From assembly GCA_035650655.1 (NCBI GenBank), contig DASRHG010000031.1, forward strand, positions 10,041 to 74,040: 64,000 nt of DNA, read 5' to 3'. This stretch comes from DASRHG01 sp035650655 (GTDB lineage Bacteria; Desulfobacterota; Binatia; DP-6). How positions within the stretch are numbered: the first letter of the stretch is position 1; every line of letters starts with the position of its first letter. Of this stretch, positions 24,944 through 34,112 are shown piece after piece. The notes under the pieces are model-generated. The model had not been told where the DNA came from. It did not search any database and was given only the letters and a program-made list of their open reading frames with translations. The translations under genes were made by a program, and so were the position numbers.

Positions 24944-26526
24944 CGTCCCTCGAAGGCGAAGATGCGGATGTGCGGCCCGGGGCGCGCGACCGCACCGAAG
25001 CGCCCGATCGGCACGTAGTACGCGTCGTCGAGCTCGAAGACCGCGCCGCCACGGCCCGGCACGAACGGGTCGAAGTCGGCGAGCGGCCGGAGGTGCGGCG
25101 CGAGCGCCGCCATGACGGCGGGGTCGAGCCGGGAGGCGAAGACCGCGTGGTCGTGGGTCAGCACGTGGTCGACGTGCGCGGCCGCGAGCCCCGCGGGCGA
25201 CGGATCGTCCGGCGTCACGCCCGCGATCCCGGGCGGGAACTGCGGCACGCCCCAGATCCAGTAGCGGGTGCCGAGGACGGCGACGCGCGAGCCGGGCGGG
25301 AGGTGCGCGGCCATCCAGCGCGTCGCGAGGACCCGCGTGTCCGTCCGCGCGGCGATCCGGTCGTGGGCGACGCTCGCCGCGAGCGGCTGCGCGACGAGCG
25401 CGGCCGTGGCGAGGGTCGCGACGAGCGCCGCGCGCCGCGGCGCGAGGCGCGCCGCGGCCGCCGCCACCGCCGCGCCTTCGACGAGCGCCAGCGCCGGGAC
25501 GAGCGGCGTCACGTAGCGGGAGAGCCGCTGCGTCGCCATCCCCATCACGGCGAACCAGACGAGCACGAACACCGCCGCCACGACGAGGAGCGGCCGGCGG
25601 TCGACGAACGCCCACCCGATCGCGACCGGGGCGAGGACGGTCGCGAGGAGGCCGATCCCCCACGGGAGCGAGACGGTCGCGTGGTAGAGGAGCGCGGGCG
25701 GCGGGGACGGCGTGGCCGGCGCCGCGGGCGGCGCACCGATCGCGAGGTGGACGAGGTAGCCGAGGAACGCGCGCGTCCCGGCGTTCACGAGCAGGAAGGG
25801 CGAGGTGGCCACGAACACCGCGGCCGCGGCCGCGAGCCCCGCGGCGAGCGGCCCGACGCGAAGGCGCGGGCGTCCCCGCGCCGCGCCGCCGACGCCGGCG
25901 GCGAGGGCGAGCGGCGCGAGGAGGAGGACGCCCGGGTACTTCATCGCCGTCGCGAGGCCGACCGCCGCGCCCGCGCCCGCCGCGGCGCGCGCCGTCGCGC
26001 GCCGCCAGAGCGGCGCCATCGCGCCGAGGGCCACGACGGCGAGGAACGCGAGCGCGACGTCGGGCTTGAGCGAGTGGCTGTCGCGGACGTGGAGAAACGC
26101 GGTCGCGAGGAGCGCCGCCGCCGCGAGCGCCGCCGGCTCGCCGAGGGCCGGCCGCGCCACCGCGGCGACCACCGCGACGGTCGCCGTCCCGAGCGTCGCG
26201 GAGAGGACGCGGTCCAGGAGCAGGAGCCGGTCGGGGTGGGCGTAGAGGAGCTCGAGGTAGCTCCCGGCCGGGACGGCGCCCACGGCCTGCCCGACGCGCG
26301 CCCCGGCGGCGCCCCAGAGCCAGCAGAGATAGACGTACGCGCTCGGGTACACGGCCCACCCGACGTCCCACTGCCCGCGCGCCGGCTTCTCGGTCATGAC
26401 GAGGACGGCCTCGTCGTCGGGCCGCGCCATCAGGTGCGGGAGGCCCACGTCGAGCGCCCAGAAGCGGAGCACGGCCGCCACGAGCACGAGGGCGGCGGCG
26501 GCCGCCCGGAAGCGGCTACGCGACAC
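24940..26526 (-). CDS. ArnT/PMT-like glycosyltransferase (GT39/GT83 type)
   Basis: 528 residues from GTG at 26526. The first periplasmic loop holds RPDDEAVLV, the acidic pair expected at the GT-C catalytic site, then AMKYPGVLLLAP near residue 200, as in PMT_2 proteins. About eleven helices precede a small soluble C-terminal domain (TRYWIWGVPQFPPG). Expected to take a sugar from polyprenyl phosphate and add it to a periplasmic acceptor (lipid A, polysaccharide or protein). The start overlaps the upstream YfhO-like gene by 11 nt, and the stop overlaps the methyltransferase start. Confidence 0.85.
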   Translation of the reverse strand: MSRSRFRAAAAALVLVAAVLRFWALDVGLPHLMARPDDEAVLVMTEKPARGQWDVGWAVYPSAYVYLCWLWGAAGARVGQAVGAVPAGSYLELLYAHPDRLLLLDRVLSATLGTATVAVVAAVARPALGEPAALAAAALLATAFLHVRDSHSLKPDVALAFLAVVALGAMAPLWRRATARAAAGAGAAVGLATAMKYPGVLLLAPLALAAGVGGAARGRPRLRVGPLAAGLAAAAAVFVATSPFLLVNAGTRAFLGYLVHLAIGAPPAAPATPSPPPALLYHATVSLPWGIGLLATVLAPVAIGWAFVDRRPLLVVAAVFVLVWFAVMGMATQRLSRYVTPLVPALALVEGAAVAAAAARLAPRRAALVATLATAALVAQPLAASVAHDRIAARTDTRVLATRWMAAHLPPGSRVAVLGTRYWIWGVPQFPPGIAGVTPDDPSPAGLAAAHVDHVLTHDHAVFASRLDPAVMAALAPHLRPLADFDPFVPGRGGAVFELDDAYYVPIGRFGAVARPGPHIRIFAFEGR

Positions 26527-28789
26527 GCCGGCTCCGCCGCACGTGGCCGACGCCGAGGGCGACGAGCGCAACCGCCACGACGCCCGCCCCCGCGGCGAAC
26601 GCGGCGAGCGCCGCCCCGAAGCCGCGCGGGACGTAGCGCAGCTCGACGTCGTGCGCGCCGCGCGGCACGTGCACGGCGAGGAGCGCGTAGTCCGCGCGCT
26701 CGACGGGGGCCGGACGGCCGTCGATGCGCGCGCGCCAGCCGGGATACCAGCCCGCGGAGACGACGAGCCAGCCGCCGCCGGCGCCTTCCGCGGTGACGCG
26801 CCAGCGCTCGCGGCCGGGCGCGTGCGGCTCGACGCGCTCGACCCGTCCGCCCGCCGTCGCGGCCGCCCGTCCCTCGAGCACGACGCGCCGGGCGGTGAAC
26901 GCGGGCGACGTCACCGCGGCGAACGCCGCCCGCTCGTCCGCCACCGCCTCCGCCGCCTCGGCGACGAACGCCGCCGCGCCCTCGCGGACGAGCGCCATCC
27001 GGCCGTCGCGGAGCCGCCCGCGGAGCGCGTACCCGAGCGCGGCGACGGCCCGCGCCTCGCCCGGCGGCACGACGACGCAGCGGACGTCGAGGAGCCGGAG
27101 GATCTCGCTCGCGCGGGCGAGCCGGTCCCAATCGAGGGGGAAGACGGTGTGCGGGGCGAGCCCCGCCGCGTCGAGTAGCCGGCTCGTGCGCGCGGGCGCG
27201 AGCGACTCGGGGTAGCCCTGCACGGCGGCGACGCGCGCGAGGAGTGGGACGCCCTCCCACGTCTCGACGGGCGCGAGGACGCGGCCGCCGCTCTCGCCGC
27301 ACGCCCGTACGAGGTCCGCGCCGCGGCGCTCCGCCTCCGCCACCGTCGCGTAGGGCGGGACGCCGCCCGCGTAGCGATGCGGCAGGCCGGCGGGCAGCGA
27401 CGCCGGCACCCAGGTCCAGAGCCAGCCGAGCGCCGTCGCGACGGCGACCGCGGCCGCCGCCCGCGCCGCGGCCGGGACGAGCCGCACCGCGGCGAGCGCC
27501 GCCCCGCCGGCGGCGAGCCACGCGAGCGACCGGAGGCCGACGAGCGGGACGCACGCGAGGGCGGCCGCCGCCGCGGCGCCGAGCGGTGCCCGGGACGCGC
27601 CCGGGCGCGCGAGGGTCGCGAGCAGCGCGTCGAGGCCGAAGCCCGCGAGCGCGGCGAGCGGCAGCTCGAGGATCGAGACCCAGCAGAGCGGACCGCGGAA
27701 CATCGCGAACGGCGGCACGTCGCGGAGGAGCGGCGACGTCGCGGTCGCCGCGAGCGCGGCGAGGAGGACGAGCGCCGGCCGGTACGGCCGGCCGCGGACG
27801 GCGAGCCCGGCCGCGAGCGCCGCCCAGGCGAGCGGGGGGAGCGCGACGAGGAGGCCGAGCGCCGTCACCCAGGCGCGCGGATCGGCGCCGAGCGCCGCCA
27901 GGTCGAACTGCATGCCGAACATGAATTGGAACTCGCCCGCGGCCCGGACGCTCGTGCGGACCGTCTCGAGGAGCGCCGCCCAGTGCGGCGCCGTCACGAG
28001 GGCCGCCGTCGCGGCGGCGCCGGCGGCGAGCGCCGTCCCCCGCACGGCGCGCGCGGCGCCGCCGGCGCGCGCCGCCCGCGCGGCCGTGAACGGCCAGAGG
28101 AGCGCCACGACGAGGGCCGTGTCGAAGGCGTACTCGGGGTAGCCCGCGAGCACGAGCAGCGCCGCCGAGACTGCGAGCGCGAGCGCGGGAAGGAGCCCCG
28201 GCCTCTCCATCGTGCGGACGAACGCCGCCAGCACGAACGGCACCCAGCAGAAGTTCGAGATCCAGTGCGGCGCGTAGTGTCCCTGGAGCATGAACGGCTG
28301 GAACGTGACCGCGAGCGCGCCGAGCGCGGCGCCGGGCGGGCGGCACCCGAGCGTCCGCAGGAGGGCGAACGCCCCGACCCCGAGCCAGAGGTAGTGGGCG
28401 AGCATGAACGCGTGCAGCGCCGCGAGGGGGCGAAGGAGGCCGAAGAGGACGACGCGCGGCGGATAGAGCACGGCCGGCTGCCCCGCGCCGAGGAAGGGGA
28501 CGCCCGCGAGCTCCCACGGGTTCCAGAGCGGCAGCCGCCCGTGCCCGAGCTCCGCCGCGGCGTACACGTACTTCGGGAGGAAGTAGCCACGGAGGTCGAT
28601 GGCGATTCCCGCCGGCGCGTCGGGTCGCATCGACGCGACGAAGAGCCCGAACCAGAAGAGCGGCACGAGCGCGGCCCACGCGACGGCGAGAGCGGCGAGC
28701 GCGGCGCGATCGTCGCGTCGATCGTCCGCGGGCGGGCGCGCCGGTACGATCGGCGGCTCCGCCGGCCCTGGCCGCCCCGCGTCGCTCAC
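26516..28789 (-). CDS. YfhO-family membrane protein (GT-C-like)
   Basis: 757 residues from GTG at 28789. YfhO hallmarks: PLWNPWELAGVPFLG in the first loop, AGYPEYAF after helix five, and the C-terminal AGWYPGWRARIDG and RADYALLAV before a last pair of helices. YfhO proteins transfer lipid-linked sugars onto cell-wall polymers (in Listeria and Bacillus, glucose or GlcNAc on teichoic acids); the acceptor here is unknown. Paralogue of the 37243 gene. Seven bp downstream of a DPM1-like synthase, a plausible sugar donor. Confidence 0.88.
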   Translation of the reverse strand: MSDAGRPGPAEPPIVPARPPADDRRDDRAALAALAVAWAALVPLFWFGLFVASMRPDAPAGIAIDLRGYFLPKYVYAAAELGHGRLPLWNPWELAGVPFLGAGQPAVLYPPRVVLFGLLRPLAALHAFMLAHYLWLGVGAFALLRTLGCRPPGAALGALAVTFQPFMLQGHYAPHWISNFCWVPFVLAAFVRTMERPGLLPALALAVSAALLVLAGYPEYAFDTALVVALLWPFTAARAARAGGAARAVRGTALAAGAAATAALVTAPHWAALLETVRTSVRAAGEFQFMFGMQFDLAALGADPRAWVTALGLLVALPPLAWAALAAGLAVRGRPYRPALVLLAALAATATSPLLRDVPPFAMFRGPLCWVSILELPLAALAGFGLDALLATLARPGASRAPLGAAAAAALACVPLVGLRSLAWLAAGGAALAAVRLVPAAARAAAAVAVATALGWLWTWVPASLPAGLPHRYAGGVPPYATVAEAERRGADLVRACGESGGRVLAPVETWEGVPLLARVAAVQGYPESLAPARTSRLLDAAGLAPHTVFPLDWDRLARASEILRLLDVRCVVVPPGEARAVAALGYALRGRLRDGRMALVREGAAAFVAEAAEAVADERAAFAAVTSPAFTARRVVLEGRAAATAGGRVERVEPHAPGRERWRVTAEGAGGGWLVVSAGWYPGWRARIDGRPAPVERADYALLAVHVPRGAHDVELRYVPRGFGAALAAFAAGAGVVAVALVALGVGHVRRSRRVA

Positions 28790-28796
28790 CGTGCCG

Positions 28797-29510
28797 CTAC
28801 CACCGATAGAGCCCCAGGCGGAGCTTCCAGGCGGTCACGAGCGAAAGGAGGATCTCCTTGCGCGTCATCTTCGTGCGGCCGTGGCGGCGCTGCGTGAACA
28901 CGATCGGCACCTCGACGATCGAGAAGCCGCGCCGCTGGACGCGGTACTTGAGCTCGACGAGGAAGGAGTAGCCGTTCGTCCGGATGTGCTCGCAGCCGAT
29001 CGCCTGGAGCGCGGGCCGCGTGATGCACTGGAAGCCGCTCGTGCAGTCGCGGAGCCGGAGGCCGGTCACCGTCCGGACGTACGCGTTCCCGGCCGTGCTG
29101 AGGACGAGGCGTGCGAGCGACCAGTTGATGACGCTGATGCCCGTGAGATAGCGCGACCCGACGACGAGCGCGTCGCGCCGGGCGGCGTCGACGAGCGCCG
29201 GCAGGTACGACGGGTCGTGCGACCAGTCCGCGTCCATCGTCACCACCGCGTCGTACCCGCGCGCGAGCGCCCAACCGAAGCCCGCGACGTACGCGCTCCC
29301 GATCCCGAGGCGGCGCGGGCGGTGGAGCACGTGGACGCGGGGGTCGGCGGCGGCCATCTCGTCGGCGACGGCGCCGGTGCCGTCGGGCGAGTTGTCGTCG
29401 ACGACCAGCAGCTCGGCGCCGACCGGCTGCGCGAACACGGCCGCGGCGAGCGAGGGGAGGTTCTCCCGCTCGTTCAGGGTCGGCACGACGACGAGGACGC
29501 GGGACGACAC
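28797..29510 (-). CDS. Polyprenol-phosphate mannose synthase-like GT2 (DPM1)
   Basis: 237 residues from GTG at 29510. VVVPTLNERENL, VVDDNSPDGT, MDADWSHDP, RYLTG and KYRVQRRGF are the full set of DPM1 motifs; it ends with QRRHGRTKM, the basic loop of this family. It transfers a hexose, usually mannose from GDP-mannose, to polyprenyl phosphate on the cytoplasmic face. No C-terminal membrane domain. It heads the run DPM1, YfhO, ArnT-like, methyltransferase. Close paralogue of the 47276 enzyme. Confidence 0.92.
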   Translation of the reverse strand: MSSRVLVVVPTLNERENLPSLAAAVFAQPVGAELLVVDDNSPDGTGAVADEMAAADPRVHVLHRPRRLGIGSAYVAGFGWALARGYDAVVTMDADWSHDPSYLPALVDAARRDALVVGSRYLTGISVINWSLARLVLSTAGNAYVRTVTGLRLRDCTSGFQCITRPALQAIGCEHIRTNGYSFLVELKYRVQRRGFSIVEVPIVFTQRRHGRTKMTRKEILLSLVTAWKLRLGLYRW

Positions 29511-29542
29511 GGCCGGCCCCCTCCTAGCAGATCCCCCTCCGC

Positions 29543-30457
29543 TCAGCGGTACGCGCCGAGCCAGCGCGCCCACCACGCCGCCGCCTCGGCCCGGGCCTCG
29601 GGACCGAGGTTGTGCCCGTAGTCGGGATAGACGACGGCGCGGTAGCGCTCGGGCACGCCGGCGCGCCGGTACGCGGCGCGGAGGACGACGTCGGTCCGCT
29701 TCGCGCACGCGAGCGGCACCGCGGGATCGCGGGCGCCGTTCAGCAGGAGGAGCGCGGCGTGCGTGAGGCGCGTCGGATGGGCGATCGGCTGCTCCCCCCG
29801 CAGCCGGCGCGCGTAGGCGGGGTCCAGGTCGAGCGGCTTCCCGGCCATCGCGAGGTTCGAGCGGTGGAGGAAGCCGAAGTAGTCGCCGCAGGCGCTCGCG
29901 ACGACCGCCGCGGCGAGGCGGGGGTCGTGCGCGACCGCCTCGAGCGCGATGAAGCCGGTCGTCGAGGCGCCTTCGATGCCGATCCGGCTCGGGTCGACTT
30001 CCGGAAGCGTCGTGAGATAGTCGAGCACCGCGGGGATGGCCGACGTCGCGTCGTGGTTGATCAAGCCGAAGTACGACTGGCCGACGGTCTTCGCGGTCGG
30101 CGCCGCGAGGAGCCAGGCCCCGACGCTCGGGCCCGGGGGCTCGGCGGCGACCGCGGGCGGCGGCGGGACGAGCGGTGCCAGCACCTCCCAGTTCACGCGA
30201 TGCCAGACGACGATGATCCCGGCCTCGAGGAGCTCCCGGCGATGATCCGCGATCGGCGAGAGGACGACCGGCTTCCGCGCGTCGCCGCCGGACGGGACGT
30301 CGAGGCGCAGGGAGATGAAGCCGTTCGCGATGGTCGTCTCCCGCGTCTCCGCCGCGGGCGCGGGCGGCACGAGCGCGAGCGGGTGGGGGGAGCGGCGGGG
30401 CGCGCAGGCGGCGAGGAGGAGCGCGGCGGCGCACCAGAGCCCGGACGGACGACGCAC
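29543..30457 (-). CDS. Alpha/beta-hydrolase lipoprotein (dienelactone hydrolase-like)
   Basis: 304 residues from GTG at 30457. Signal peptide with lipobox LLAAC (Cys 18), so it is anchored in the periplasm. The hydrolase core shows IGIEGASTTGF as the nucleophile elbow (GxSxxG rather than the usual GxSxG), NGARDPAVP for the acid and YGHNL for the His. Acyl-esterase or depolymerase activity on surface glycan is plausible but not shown. Divergent from the lipoprotein at 30503 with only 45 bp between starts. An ATG upstream of 30457 is out of frame. Confidence 0.85.
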   Translation of the reverse strand: MRRPSGLWCAAALLLAACAPRRSPHPLALVPPAPAAETRETTIANGFISLRLDVPSGGDARKPVVLSPIADHRRELLEAGIIVVWHRVNWEVLAPLVPPPPAVAAEPPGPSVGAWLLAAPTAKTVGQSYFGLINHDATSAIPAVLDYLTTLPEVDPSRIGIEGASTTGFIALEAVAHDPRLAAAVVASACGDYFGFLHRSNLAMAGKPLDLDPAYARRLRGEQPIAHPTRLTHAALLLLNGARDPAVPLACAKRTDVVLRAAYRRAGVPERYRAVVYPDYGHNLGPEARAEAAAWWARWLGAYR

Positions 30458-30502
30458 GCCCCGACCATACGTGAAGGGGGACGGCCGTGCGACCGCGCCG
30501 CC

Positions 30503-31219
30503 GTGGCGCTCGCGCTCCTCGCCGTCGCCGCGTGCGCGCCGAAGCCGCTCCTCGCGCGCGCGATCGCCGCGCGCGGCGGGCCGCTCCCCGGCTTCGTCCG
30601 CGAATCCGAGGCCCGCGTCGCGCGCGGCTTCCCGGGCACGTGGCGATGGCGGCAGGTCTACCTCGTCCCCGACCGCTACGCGTGGACGATCTACACCGCG
30701 GGCGAGCCCGACCACTACCTCTTCGACGGCACGACCGCCCGCGCCTTCGTCGGCGGCGCGCCGGTCTCCGCGACGCCGGGCGCGACGAGTCCGCTCCGCA
30801 CGCACGCGCGCTTCGTCGCGGTCGTGAACCTCGACGCGCTCGCGCTGCCGGGCGTCGCGCTGGCACCCCTCGCCCCGGGCGATCTCTCCCCCGGCGCCGC
30901 GCGCGGGCTCGACATCGTCTTCGCCGACGACGGCGCGCGCTATCGCCTGGCGTTCGACGCCCGCGATCTCCTCGTCGCCGCGACGGGGCCGCTCGCGCTC
31001 CCGCCCTTCGGGAGCGGCACGGTCACCGCGCGCTTCGCGGACTTCGTCCCGCGCGGCCGCTTCCGCCTCCCCGCGCGGACGACGTGGACGCTCGGCGACA
31101 CCCTCCTCGCCGAGGAGCGCGTGCTGGCGGCGTGCCCCGATCCCGCCGGCCTCGACCCCGGCGCCTTCGCCGCGCCGACGGCGCTGCCCGACTGCCCGCC
31201 GGGCGGCGCGGCGCGATGA
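30503..31219 (+). CDS. Putative lipoprotein, LolA/LolB-like fold (unassigned)
   Basis: 238 residues from GTG at 30503, the only standard start near the signal. The signal is very short: MALALLAVAAC gives a lipobox Cys at 11 and no basic n-region, so an unrecognised upstream start is possible. The body has alternating beta strands (YLVPDRYAWTIYTAG, HYLFDGTTARAFV, LDIVFADDG) as in outer-membrane lipoprotein-sorting proteins, and a late Cys pair. Its stop overlaps the next gene's ATG as ATGA, tying it to a GT-C-like transferase. Function unknown. Confidence 0.75.
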   Translation: MALALLAVAACAPKPLLARAIAARGGPLPGFVRESEARVARGFPGTWRWRQVYLVPDRYAWTIYTAGEPDHYLFDGTTARAFVGGAPVSATPGATSPLRTHARFVAVVNLDALALPGVALAPLAPGDLSPGAARGLDIVFADDGARYRLAFDARDLLVAATGPLALPPFGSGTVTARFADFVPRGRFRLPARTTWTLGDTLLAEERVLAACPDPAGLDPGAFAAPTALPDCPPGGAAR

Positions 31220-33300
31220 GGCGGGGTCCCGCGTCGCGCCCGCTCGACGGCCGGCTCGCCCTCGCGGTCGGCGCGGTCGCCTTCGGGCTCCAGCTCCCGA
31301 TCATGCACCGCACGCTCGCGCTGCTCGACGAGGGCTATCTCCTGGCGCTCGCCGACGAGATCAACCACGGGAAGGTCCTCTACCGCGACGTCTACGTCGA
31401 CGCGCCGTTCCCGGGGGCGTTCTACCTCCTCGCCGGCTGGTTTCGCCTGGCCGGCACGTCCATCGCGGCGTCGCGCTGGCTCGTCGCCATCGCGTTCGCC
31501 GCCTTCGCCGGGCTCGTCTGGGCGATCGCCCGGCGCGTCCTGCCGCGCGCCTGGGCGCTCGGCGTGGCGGTCGTCGTCCTCGCGTACCGCGTCTGGGCCT
31601 TCCCCCACTGGCACATCGTGAACTACTCGCCGCTCGCCGCGACGGCGCTCGCCGGCGCCGTCGCCCTCCTCCTCGCCGCGCGCGACGGCGCGCGCCCCGC
31701 GACGCTCGCCGCGGCGGGCGCGCTCGTCGGGGCGGGAATCCTCTGCAAGCAGGACTACGGGCTCGGCGTCGGCGCCGCCCTCGGCGCGGCGCTCGTCGGC
31801 GCGGCCGTCCTCGAGCGCCGCCCCCGCGCGGCCCACCCGCTCCGCCCCGCGCTCGTCTTCGCCGCCGGCACGGCGCTCGTCGTCCTGCCCGTGCTCGGGT
31901 GGTTCGCCGCCGAGGGCGCGCTCCCCGCGCTCGTCCGCCAGACGGTCCTCTTGCCGCTCTCCGGGGCGATGCACTTCGACTACGTCGGGCTCCCGCCGCT
32001 CCGGCCGCTCCTCCACCAGGACGCCCGGCTCCGCGCCGAGGTCGGGCAGTGGTTCCCGGCGATCCTCCTGACGCTCCGCTGGGACGCCATCGCCGCGAGC
32101 CGGCTCTGGCGCGAGACCGCCGTGTGGGACGTCGCCTTGAAGGCCGTCTACTGGGCGCCGCTCGCCGTCTGGCCGCTCGCGGCCGTCGCGTGGGCCGCCC
32201 GCGTCGCCCGCGGCGGGCTCGCGGCCGAGGACGGCCGGGGGCTCTTCGTCCTCGCCTGGGCGGGCGGGTTCCTCCTCGCCTTCGACCGGCCGCGCGACTG
32301 GGTGCACCTGATGATGGTCTACCCGCCGACGCTCGTGCTCGCGGCGACGCTCGTCGAGCGGGCGACGCGCGCCGCGCCGCGCGCGCTCCGGCGGACGGCC
32401 GCCTTGCTCCTCGCCGGCGCCGTCGCGGCGCTCGCCGTCGTCTCGCTCGGGCTCGGGGTCGAGCTGCGCCGCGCCTTCACCTGGCCGGTCGGCGGGCCGC
32501 GGGGCGGCGTCTTCACCGACGCGCATCACGGCCCGATCATCGACGACGTCCTCGCCTGGATCGCCGCCCACGCGCCGCCCGGGGCGCCGGTCCCCGCCTA
32601 CCCCACGCAGCCGATGTACGAGTTCCTCGCGGGCCGGCCGAGCGTCGGGGGCTTCCACGTCGTCTGGCCGGTCCAGGCCGCGGACCGCGACGCGCGCATC
32701 ATCGACGCCCTCGAGCGCGAGCGCGTCGGCACCATCATCTACAGCATCTCGCAGTACCGCCACCTCGGGTCGTTCCGGGAGAACGCGCCGCGCCTTTACG
32801 ACTACCTCGTCGACCACTACGCGATCGCGGCCGTCTTCTCGCACGAGCGCTTCGGGCCGCTCGTCTCCGCGCTCGCGCGGCGCCCGGACGGCGCCGCCGG
32901 GCGCTCGCTCCTCCCGGCCGCACCGGAGGCGGCGCGCGTCCGCTGGCCGTTCACGCCCGCGCTCGCGCCGCCGCTCGGCCGGCCCCTCGCGCTCCGGGTC
33001 GACGTGCCGGCCGGACGGCCGCGGCTCGTCCTCGGCTACGGCGTCGACCCGGAGCGCTGGCTCGGGCTCCGTACCGGGCCGTTCCGCTTCGCGGTCGCGG
33101 CCGACGGCGCCCCGCTCTGGACCGCGACCCTCGACCCCGCCGCGCGGGTGGAGGACCGGCGCTGGGTCCCGGCGACGATCGACCTCGCCGCGCTCGCCGG
33201 GCGCACGGTGACGCTCGAGCTCGCGATCGACGCCGCCGGACCGCCGCCCGACGCGCCGGCGGTCGCGGGCTTCGCCGATCCGCGCCTGGTCGCGGACTGA
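31216..33300 (+). CDS. GT-C-like membrane glycosyltransferase (DEG-loop family)
   Basis: 694 residues. The first periplasmic loop reads LLDEGYLLALADEI and then YVDAPFPGAFYLLAG; the same DEG...DF/DA..PG/GP..F layout recurs in the 43255 and 50518 proteins, so these are paralogues with a likely catalytic Asp-Glu pair. About eleven helices, then a soluble tail (from ~residue 440) with YPTQPMYEFLAGRP and a beta-rich end. Coupled (ATGA) to the lipoprotein upstream. Its stop codon abuts that of the convergent FkbM gene (TGATCA at 33298-33303). Confidence 0.85.
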   Translation: MRRGPASRPLDGRLALAVGAVAFGLQLPIMHRTLALLDEGYLLALADEINHGKVLYRDVYVDAPFPGAFYLLAGWFRLAGTSIAASRWLVAIAFAAFAGLVWAIARRVLPRAWALGVAVVVLAYRVWAFPHWHIVNYSPLAATALAGAVALLLAARDGARPATLAAAGALVGAGILCKQDYGLGVGAALGAALVGAAVLERRPRAAHPLRPALVFAAGTALVVLPVLGWFAAEGALPALVRQTVLLPLSGAMHFDYVGLPPLRPLLHQDARLRAEVGQWFPAILLTLRWDAIAASRLWRETAVWDVALKAVYWAPLAVWPLAAVAWAARVARGGLAAEDGRGLFVLAWAGGFLLAFDRPRDWVHLMMVYPPTLVLAATLVERATRAAPRALRRTAALLLAGAVAALAVVSLGLGVELRRAFTWPVGGPRGGVFTDAHHGPIIDDVLAWIAAHAPPGAPVPAYPTQPMYEFLAGRPSVGGFHVVWPVQAADRDARIIDALERERVGTIIYSISQYRHLGSFRENAPRLYDYLVDHYAIAAVFSHERFGPLVSALARRPDGAAGRSLLPAAPEAARVRWPFTPALAPPLGRPLALRVDVPAGRPRLVLGYGVDPERWLGLRTGPFRFAVAADGAPLWTATLDPAARVEDRRWVPATIDLAALAGRTVTLELAIDAAGPPPDAPAVAGFADPRLVAD

Positions 33301-34104
33301 TCAGCGCCGCGCGGGGCGGGCGAAGAAGGCGTTCACCCAGCCGGCGCGCACGGCGGCCGCCCACGCCTCGCCCTCGCTCGCGGGCACGGGCGTCCCGTCG
33401 CGCGCGAGCAGATGCGGCGCGAGCCCGGCCGCGCGGAGCGGCGCGAAGACGTCGTCGGCGCCGGCGCCGCCCGCGGCGAGGAGCGCCGGGCAGAGCTCGC
33501 AGAGGACGGCGATCGCGGGGTTCGCCGCGAGCGTCCGCGCGAGGCCGCGCAGCACCGCCGCCTCCGCCCCCTGGACGTCGATCTTGACGAAGTCGACGCG
33601 CGGCTCGCCGGCGAGGAGCGCGTCGAGGACGACGCCCGGGACGGTCGCCGTCGCGCGCGGCCGAGCGGCCGGCGCGAGGCGGTGGTCGCCGCGGTTGGTC
33701 GGCGAGAGGTGGAGCGTCACCGGACCGGGCGCGTCCGTCGCCGCCGCCCGGTGGAGCCGGACGCACGCGAGGCGGCCGGCGGCGACGGCGCGCTCGAGGA
33801 GGCGGAAGTTCGCCGGCGCCGGCTCGAGGGCGTGGACGCGGCCCGCCGGGCCGACGCGCGTCGCGAGCAGGATGGTGTGGAAGCCGATGTTCGCGCCGAC
33901 GTCGACCGCGACCATGCCGGGCCCCACGACGCGCCCGACGAGCGCCCGCTCGCGGCGCTCGAGCCAGCCGAAGCGCCACGCGAGCGCCGCAACGAGGCGG
34001 TCGAGGCTCGCGACGAAGAGCCGCACGTCCCCGACGACGCGCACGCCGCGCTCGCCGATCGGCACCCGGCTGAGCACCGCCGCGATCCGGCCGCCGTCGC
34101 GCAT
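33301..34104 (-). CDS. FkbM-family methyltransferase
   Basis: 267 residues from ATG at 34104. VAVDVGANIGFHTI is FkbM motif I, LEPAPANF ends beta2, and FVKIDVQGAEAAVLRG is the FkbM signature. These enzymes usually O-methylate sugars. Eight bp downstream of the SGNH lipoprotein gene and probably cotranscribed with it. The N-terminal ~60 residues contain a basic amphipathic region. The stop abuts the convergent GT-C gene with no intergenic base. Confidence 0.9.
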   Translation of the reverse strand: MRDGGRIAAVLSRVPIGERGVRVVGDVRLFVASLDRLVAALAWRFGWLERRERALVGRVVGPGMVAVDVGANIGFHTILLATRVGPAGRVHALEPAPANFRLLERAVAAGRLACVRLHRAAATDAPGPVTLHLSPTNRGDHRLAPAARPRATATVPGVVLDALLAGEPRVDFVKIDVQGAEAAVLRGLARTLAANPAIAVLCELCPALLAAGGAGADDVFAPLRAAGLAPHLLARDGTPVPASEGEAWAAAVRAGWVNAFFARPARR

Positions 34105-34112
34105 CGGCGGTC

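Noticed and set aside
30471..30502. GTG codons at 30471 and 30487 as starts of the LolA-like lipoprotein
   Set aside because: Both are out of frame with the lipobox and the body of the protein.
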